Below are positions 59,593 to 64,000 of a stretch of DNA of 64,000 nt, piece by piece. Every line of letters begins with the position of its first letter. The first letter of the stretch is position 1. Below the pieces are notes generated by a model. The model saw only the letters and a program-made list of their open reading frames with translations, searched no databases and had not been told where the DNA came from. Source of the stretch: Streptomyces cyanogenus (GTDB lineage: Bacteria > Actinomycetota > Actinomycetes > Streptomycetales > Streptomycetaceae); NCBI RefSeq assembly GCF_017526105.1, contig NZ_CP071839.1, positions 8,532,001 to 8,596,000 of the forward strand. Reading direction: 5' to 3'. The translations under genes and the position numbers were made by a program.

Positions 59593-60390
59593 ATGTCTAC
59601 GGCCGCCGCGCCCACCGTGCGGCGGCCGGATATTCCGTCACCCAGCGACGATCAGGAGGCTCGTGTGAGCCCCCCAGTTCCCCGATCCTGTCGTCCGCAG
59701 GTTCTCACACCCGGCGCGGCCGAGCCTCGCCAGCCGGTCGACCGGGCGAAGGTCGGCCGCCGCGCGGTCCGCCGGCGCGCCGCCGGGATGACGTCCACCG
59801 AGGCCGCGGCCGCGCTCGAGGACGCCCGGCTAAGCAGCACATGGACCGCGACCGCGAGGGCCTGGCCGAAGACAAACGCGGCCGGAGTCGCTGAGTGGGA
59901 GCGCATCACGCAGCTGCTCGCCACCACCGGCGGCGTCTACGACCCGGCGGCCGACGCCGTCCTCCAGGACGAGCTCGCCGCCGACCGGGGAGCCGCAGAA
60001 GCCGAGCAGTAGCGACTGTAGGCACCACAGCAGCCCGCCGCCCGCGCTGACGAACTCGCCGCGCTCGCCGGGGCCGGCAGACTCGACCGGACCATGGAGA
60101 GCCGGCCGGGAGACAAGGCCGCCCCCGACCTCCTGGTCCAGCGCGGCGACTACCGCCGCCCGAAGCACGACGGCTGGCTGGCGCAGGCACTCGCCGACCG
60201 CTCCGGCCATTACGCCGACCCGGCCGCCCGCATGGCCGCCGTCGGCTCGCTGCCCGTCCAGGTGCGCACCCACGCCGCCCTACTCGCGGTTGAGCCCGAG
60301 GGCCTGCCGACGGGCGGCCGTGAGGCGGAGGGACCCGCTCCAGGAGGTTACGAGGCGCCGCACCGGGTGTCGCTGTTGCGCAGGCTGTGA
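59593..60390 (+). pseudogene. unrecognised remnant of possible mobile-element protein
   Basis: Two consecutive frames look coding: ITQLLATTGGVYDPAADAVL up to a stop at 60012, then from about 60030 ADELAALAGAGRLDRTMESR, RRPKHDGWLAQALADRSGHY, AARMAAVGSLPVQVRTHAAL to 60390. They may be one gene split by a frameshift. I cannot name a family; the end overlaps a remnant on the other strand. Confidence 0.35.
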
Positions 60391-60650
60391 GTGGTGTCGT
60401 TGAGCTGGTAGGACCGCAGGTCGCTGATGGTGCCGCCTTCTCGTCCGACGCGGACGTGCCGGCCGAAGTAGTTGTCCTTCTGGTAGACGCGCGCGGTGAC
60501 TGCTGTTGTTGATGACGGAGCTGCCCTTGCCGCGCGCTCGGCGACAGGGACGCTGTGATCAAGGTCCGTGAACAGTTGCAGGCGGGAGCCAAAGTCTCCT
60601 ACGGCGTGCAGCAGTGAACCGCCAGGCGCTGTTGCACCGAGAACACGAGA
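60348..60650 (-). pseudogene. peptidase inhibitor I36-like protein, C-terminal part
   Basis: The frame ending with TAA at 60350-60348 reads GDFGSRLQLFTDLDHSVPVA, SSTTAVTARVYQKDNYFGRH, VRVGREGGTISDLRSYQLND, TTHSLRNSDTRCGAS. This is the crystallin-like beta-sandwich pattern of peptidase-inhibitor family I36 (YxKxNYFGxxVRV, LND-TxHSLRN). No start or signal peptide is present, so the N-terminus is lost. Confidence 0.6.
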
Positions 60651-60748
60651 TGCGGGGCTCTACCGGCGGCGGACCGGCACAGCCCCGCCCGCGCATGGTA
60701 GTGCTCTGACCGATTCACCGGGGAGACTGCCAAGTAGTCTCCTGATCA

Positions 60749-61230
60749 TGACCGTCGCCGAGGTTCTCGTCTCCGTGCGCAAGTTCGACGGCCGTCTGCA
60801 TCGGCACCATTCGATGGTCCGTCCTTGGTGGGGCCGGGCACGGAGTATGGCTGGTTACGCAGGTCGGGACGATCTACAGCAAAGGCGGAGTGGGGCCGGT
60901 CTACAAGACTGAGGAGCCGCGGGTCATGCTCTTTCCCCGCGATGCCTGGTCGACTGCGCTCTTCCAGACGGCTCCTGCTGACCTGGATGTCTACTGCGAT
61001 GTCACCACGCTGCCTGAGTGGCCGAACACTGCAGAGGTCACCATGATCGACCTGGATCTCGATGTGTGCCGGATACGAGCGACGGGTGCCGTTTTCGTCG
61101 ATGACGAGGACGGGTTCGCCCGTCATCGGGTTCAGTACGGCTACCCGCTGGAGGTGGTGGCGCAAGCGACCGCGGCAGCCGAGTCGCCGGAAGCAGTCGC
61201 ACGCCACGGGAAGCACTCGGTCGTGGCCCG
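60749..61230 (+). pseudogene. DUF402 (FomD-like) protein, frameshifted and truncated
   Basis: The ATG at 60749 begins TVAEVLVSVRKFDGRLHRHH, then after one frameshift near 60825 the protein continues HGVWLVTQVGTIYSKGGVGP, VYKTEEPRVMLFPRDAWSTA, DLDVYCDVTTLPEWPNTAEV and DDEDGFARHRVQYGYPLEVV. These are DUF402 features, including the metal-binding DVYCD and DxEF-like DDEDGF. The tail is lost at the junction with a TetR gene. Confidence 0.75.
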
Positions 61231-61240
61231 TGCCTCGCCT

Positions 61241-61798
61241 CTACGTCAGCAGCCGCTCCCGCGCCAGCTCCATCACCTGCGCCCGACTGAGCCCTCCGTG
61301 CTCGGCGGCGATGAAGTAGCTGCCGATCCGCAGGGAGAAGACGAGCATGCACCGCAGCTCGACCTCCTTCTCGTCGGGGCAGAAGGCCCCGAACAGTGCG
61401 CGCAGGTACTCCATGCGCCGGTTGTCCACCCGCCGCAGCCGCGCTGCCACGTCCTCGTCGCGCCGCGCCCAGTCGCGGATGGCCAGCTCCGAGGCCACGC
61501 CCGTCACCGGCCCGGTGGCCGCCGCAGTGATGGTGAACAGCCGCTCCAGTCGGGCCCTGGCGTCCCCGCCCCCGGCATCCACCCGCTCGATCACGGCCTC
61601 GGCGGCCTCCCGCTCCCAAGCGTCGAGCATCTCGCCGAGCAGCGCGTCCCGGTTGCGGAAGTATCCGTAGAACCCGCCCTTGCTGACGCCCAGCGCCTGC
61701 GCCAGCACCTCGATGCGAACGGCCTCCGGACCGCCGGCGGCGAGCGCCCGCATTCCCTGCTCGATCCAGGCGCCGCGCGGCGTACGGGTGACTCCCAT
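61241..61798 (-). CDS. TetR-family transcriptional regulator
   Basis: 185 aa, ATG at 61798 with GAGGAGGCAGGG upstream. The HTH reads VTRTPRGAWIEQGMRALAAG, PEAVRIEVLAQALGVSKGGF, YGYFRNRDALL, a standard TetR front. The C-terminal helices are of ligand-binding type (YLRALFGAFCPDEKEVEL, SYFIAAEHGGLSRAQVMELA). It is divergent from a DUF2867 gene, with strong palindromes in the 103-bp gap, so it probably represses both genes. Confidence 0.92.
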   Translation of the reverse strand: MGVTRTPRGAWIEQGMRALAAGGPEAVRIEVLAQALGVSKGGFYGYFRNRDALLGEMLDAWEREAAEAVIERVDAGGGDARARLERLFTITAAATGPVTGVASELAIRDWARRDEDVAARLRRVDNRRMEYLRALFGAFCPDEKEVELRCMLVFSLRIGSYFIAAEHGGLSRAQVMELARERLLT

Positions 61799-61822
61799 GC
61801 CCTGCCTCCTCGACTCACCGGA

Positions 61823-61890
61823 TGTACGGACCCGTATAGACGCCTCCGTACACACAGGGCTAGCCTAGGTCTATACGCCACCGTATAGAC
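61823..61890. promoter_or_regulatory. paired TetR operator sites
   Basis: GTCTATACG at 61869-61877 and CGTATAGAC at 61882-61890 form a perfect 9-bp inverted repeat with a 4-bp spacer, a classic TetR operator. A second site uses TGTACGGA at 61823-61830 and TCCGTACA at 61845-61852, and another CGTATAGAC copy lies between. Both are in the gap between the divergent genes. Confidence 0.75.
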
Positions 61891-61901
61891 AGGGGCTCGG
61901 C

Positions 61902-62498
61902 ATGAGGCTTCCCAAGACTGCCCACACTTCCCGTCCCTGGCGCATCCACGCCATCGCCCACGACTTCCGCCTCGAGGACGTCTGGGCGCTGCCCACTCCG
62001 GGCAGCGCCGACGACTGGCCCCGTCTGGTCGCCCTCTTCAGCGGCGCAGGCCCCGCGCAGGAACCGTTCGTCACCTCGCCCGTCGCCCGCGCCCTCTTCA
62101 CGATCCGCTGGAAGCTCGGTGCGCTGTTCGGATGGGACAAGCCGGACGCCGGCCTGGGCGCACGGGTGCCGACCCTGCGCGACCGGCTGCCCGATGACCT
62201 CCGCCAGGACCTGTCGTCCTCCCGCAACCCCCGCTTCACCCCCGTCTACGAGACCGAGGGCGAGTGGGCGGCCGAGATCGCCAACCGCACGATGCATGGC
62301 GTGCTCCACCTCGGCTGGGTCCCGGACGGCTCCGGCGGCTACCGCGGGCAGATGGCCGTCCTCGTCAAGCCCAACGGTCCCTTCGGTCACCTCTACATGG
62401 CCGCCATCAAGCCCTTCCGCTACCTCGGCGTCTACGACAACCTGCTGCGCACCATCGGCACCCGCTGGCAGGCGACCGCTCCCGCCCCCAAGCCCTGA
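61902..62498 (+). CDS. DUF2867-family protein
   Basis: 198 aa. It matches DUF2867 (SRPBCC-like) proteins: ALPTPGSADDWPRLVALFSG, FTIRWKLGALFGWDKPDAGL, EWAAEIANRTMHGVLHLGWV and a closing LYMAAIKPFRYLGVYDNLLR. These often occur beside a TetR regulator and may bind a small ligand; function is unknown. It is divergent from a TetR gene and is followed by a hairpin at 62524. Confidence 0.88.
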   Translation: MRLPKTAHTSRPWRIHAIAHDFRLEDVWALPTPGSADDWPRLVALFSGAGPAQEPFVTSPVARALFTIRWKLGALFGWDKPDAGLGARVPTLRDRLPDDLRQDLSSSRNPRFTPVYETEGEWAAEIANRTMHGVLHLGWVPDGSGGYRGQMAVLVKPNGPFGHLYMAAIKPFRYLGVYDNLLRTIGTRWQATAPAPKP

Positions 62499-62523
62499 CG
62501 CCCGCCGCCACTCCGACCGGGTT

Positions 62524-62546
62524 TGGTGCGCACGGGGGACGCACCA
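62524..62546 (+). terminator. hairpin after the DUF2867 gene
   Basis: TGGTGCG at 62524-62530 pairs with CGCACCA at 62540-62546 around a 9-nt loop, 25 bp past the stop. Confidence 0.5.
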
Positions 62547-62939
62547 CCCACATGCACTCGGACGAGACCTGCAGCCGATGCGTCCAGGGCGGTCACACGC
62601 GGTGAACCGACACGTCACCCGGGGCTGACCAATCTCGCGACCGCACCAGCGAGGGCGGCGCTTTCTGCAATGGCAAGCAGCCGGCCGGCAGAAGGTCGTC
62701 GGCCTGTTCACTCGGGGGCTGCTGCGCGGTGGGTGGGACGGGCTGCGCGGACGTCGTCCGTGGTCACCGGCCCCTACCCGGTCGTCCGCTCCTGCGAAAC
62801 CGGCCGCTGCGCCTCGTACGCGACCAGGCGGCCTCCGGGGATTAACGATGACGGGGAAGACCAGCCCGGAGGGCTATTCGGGGCACGTGTGGGCGTCGTG
62901 CGGTGTGGCGGGAGGAGCAGGGTCATACATTGGGCGCCC
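62547..62939. other. intergenic region without a gene
   Basis: No coding frame is convincing. The right end should contain the promoter of the lipoprotein gene; TACATT at 62926-62931 could be a -10 box. Confidence 0.35.
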
Positions 62940-64000
62940 ATGAGACCCGTACCGTCTGACGATGCCCTCGGCCCAGGACGGCGTAGCGCTTTGTCCGGGC
63001 TTGTTGGTGTGGCGGGGGCTGCCGTGTTCGCTGCGGGCTGTACCACCACGCAGGCCTCCTCGGCGCAGCCTGCTGTCTCCGGTACGGCTTCCGCGTCTGC
63101 CGGCGGGCCCACGCCGGGGGCGATGACGCTGTTCGACAATCCGGAGTTCAATTTCAATGCGCTGTTGGCGCTCGGCGGCTCGGATGAGGGCAGCGGTGAT
63201 GTGGGCGAGGTGCTCACGGCCGTGAACGCGATCAACAACAGCGGTCTGTCGGCGCAGACGTACGTCGAGACCTTCAAAAGGCTTGGCGACCAGCTGATGA
63301 GGGCACCCCAGGGAGCCGAACCCGACCGGGAGACCAGACGCTTTCGGGCGTTGAGGGCGTCGCAGTACTACTCCCAGGCGCTCTTCTTCGTCCTGGGCTG
63401 CGACGACCCGGGCAGCGAGGAGCAGCTGTACAAGGCGTGCCGCGGCGCGTGGGATACGTTCTGCGGGCTGTGCGATCCGGCGCCGGTGACAGCGCAGGTT
63501 CCGTACGGAACGACCCCGCTGCCCGTGTGGTTGTTCCGACCCGACGCCTCGGGCCGCCGCCGTCCTACCGTGATCCTGACCAACGGCAGCGACGGGCAGA
63601 ACGTCGACATGTGGACGTACGGCGTGCGTGCCGCACTGAGCCGGGACTGGAACGCCCTCGTCTATGACGGTCCGGGGCAGGGGCAGCTGATCTTCGTGGA
63701 CCAGGTGGTGTTCACCCCACGCTGGGAGACCGTGGTCACGCCGCTTGTCGACTGGCTGACCGCCCGTTCCGACGTGGACGCCGGCAAAATCGCCCTCACC
63801 GGCTTGAGTATGGGGGGCGACCTGGCCCCGCGGGCCGCGGCCTTCGAGCAGCGCATCGCCGCGCTGGTGGCGATGCCCGGCTGTCTGAATCCGTGGTCGG
63901 GTTTCGGGGAGCTGCAAAAGGTTCTCACTCCGAGCAGGCAGGAGACCAACGACGTCTGGAACAAGGAGGTCGCCCCACAGCTGTCGCCTGCACAGGCCGC
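62940..64000 (+). CDS. lipoprotein alpha/beta hydrolase, partial (runs off right edge)
   Basis: About 353 residues are visible from the ATG at 62940. The front has a twin-Arg (GRRSALSGL), a hydrophobic core and a lipobox-like FAAGC with C34, so it is probably an exported lipoprotein. The hydrolase part has VILTNGSDGQ, ALVYDGPGQGQ and LTGLSMGGDLAPRAAA, whose Ser is the nucleophile. This resembles 2,6-dihydropseudooxynicotine-hydrolase-like or dipeptidyl-peptidase-like proteins. There is no ribosome site at the usual spacing; translation may be leaderless. The catalytic His lies beyond the edge. Confidence 0.75.
   Translation, partial: MRPVPSDDALGPGRRSALSGLVGVAGAAVFAAGCTTTQASSAQPAVSGTASASAGGPTPGAMTLFDNPEFNFNALLALGGSDEGSGDVGEVLTAVNAINNSGLSAQTYVETFKRLGDQLMRAPQGAEPDRETRRFRALRASQYYSQALFFVLGCDDPGSEEQLYKACRGAWDTFCGLCDPAPVTAQVPYGTTPLPVWLFRPDASGRRRPTVILTNGSDGQNVDMWTYGVRAALSRDWNALVYDGPGQGQLIFVDQVVFTPRWETVVTPLVDWLTARSDVDAGKIALTGLSMGGDLAPRAAAFEQRIAALVAMPGCLNPWSGFGELQKVLTPSRQETNDVWNKEVAPQLSPAQA

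Noticed and set aside
1..64000. CRISPR array, rRNA or tRNA genes
   Set aside because: No regularly spaced direct repeats, and no conserved rRNA or tRNA sequence blocks were seen on either strand.

Overview
The window looks like a chromosome-arm segment from a Streptomyces-type actinomycete. GC content is very high, GTG starts are frequent, Shine-Dalgarno sites are purine-rich, and hairpin terminators lack U tracts. The gene content fits: LAL-type LuxR, SARP, CGNR, LysR and TetR regulators, Tat-exported glucanases, STAND ATPases with TTA codons. Intact genes alternate with many broken fragments of transposases, integrases and metabolic genes, as in variable, decaying chromosome arms. I see no rRNA, tRNA or CRISPR.

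Layout. 1-5.4 kb: the start of an alpha/beta hydrolase, a secreted Cys-rich protein, a TIGR00027-type methyltransferase, a phosphate-transporter remnant, and a divergent metallo-beta-lactamase-fold/CGNR pair sharing an operator-like repeat. 5.4-9.8 kb: a 950-aa LAL regulator divergent from a secreted polysaccharide lyase. 9.8-12.6 kb: remnants only (AsnC, SARP, MMPL, helicase). 12.9-15.6 kb: secreted GH16 and GH64 beta-1,3-glucanases behind a palindromic operator. 15.7-20.4 kb: remnants around an intact YpfJ-type metallopeptidase and mscL. 20.4-23 kb: LysR divergent from an inositol-monophosphatase-like gene and an F420/NADP-oxidoreductase-like gene. 24-26.8 kb: a three-gene operon (NAD(P)-binding protein, flavin/F420 oxidoreductase, haloalkane-dehalogenase-like hydrolase) divergent from TetR. 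27.8-31.7 kb: an HTH-nSTAND-TM-WD40 protein. 31.8-36.6 kb: transposase and other remnants around a secreted chorismate mutase, a small secreted protein, a DUF2625 protein and a Nudix hydrolase. 36.8-41 kb: ABC ATPase, FtsX-like permease and histidine kinase, convergent with their likely response regulator. 43.1-46.3 kb: a small membrane protein, an HTH-TM-periplasmic-binding-protein fusion and an unrecognised 260-aa protein. 47.0-48.1 kb: an IS630-family derivative with 29-bp inverted repeats, TA flanks, a deleted transposase and a phosphotransferase passenger. 48.8-56 kb: a conflict-type cluster (STAND-TPR ATPase, ATP-grasp enzyme, and an operon of PH-like protein, CHAT protease and small protein). 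56-64 kb: more remnants, two VOC proteins, a methyltransferase, a TetR/DUF2867 pair with strong operators, and a lipoprotein hydrolase running off the end.

How the genes may work together. The glucanases form a laminarin-degrading pair. The ABC/kinase/regulator genes look like an envelope-stress or antimicrobial export module. The 48.8-56 kb genes, with the nSTAND-WD40 gene at 28 kb and the HTH-TM-binding-protein gene at 43 kb, resemble NTP-dependent or proteolytic conflict systems of multicellular bacteria. TTA codons in the two STAND genes and the CHAT gene suggest dependence on the bldA tRNA. The best candidates for undescribed biology are the PH/CHAT/small-protein operon, the HTH-TM-binding-protein fusion and the cargo-carrying IS630 derivative.
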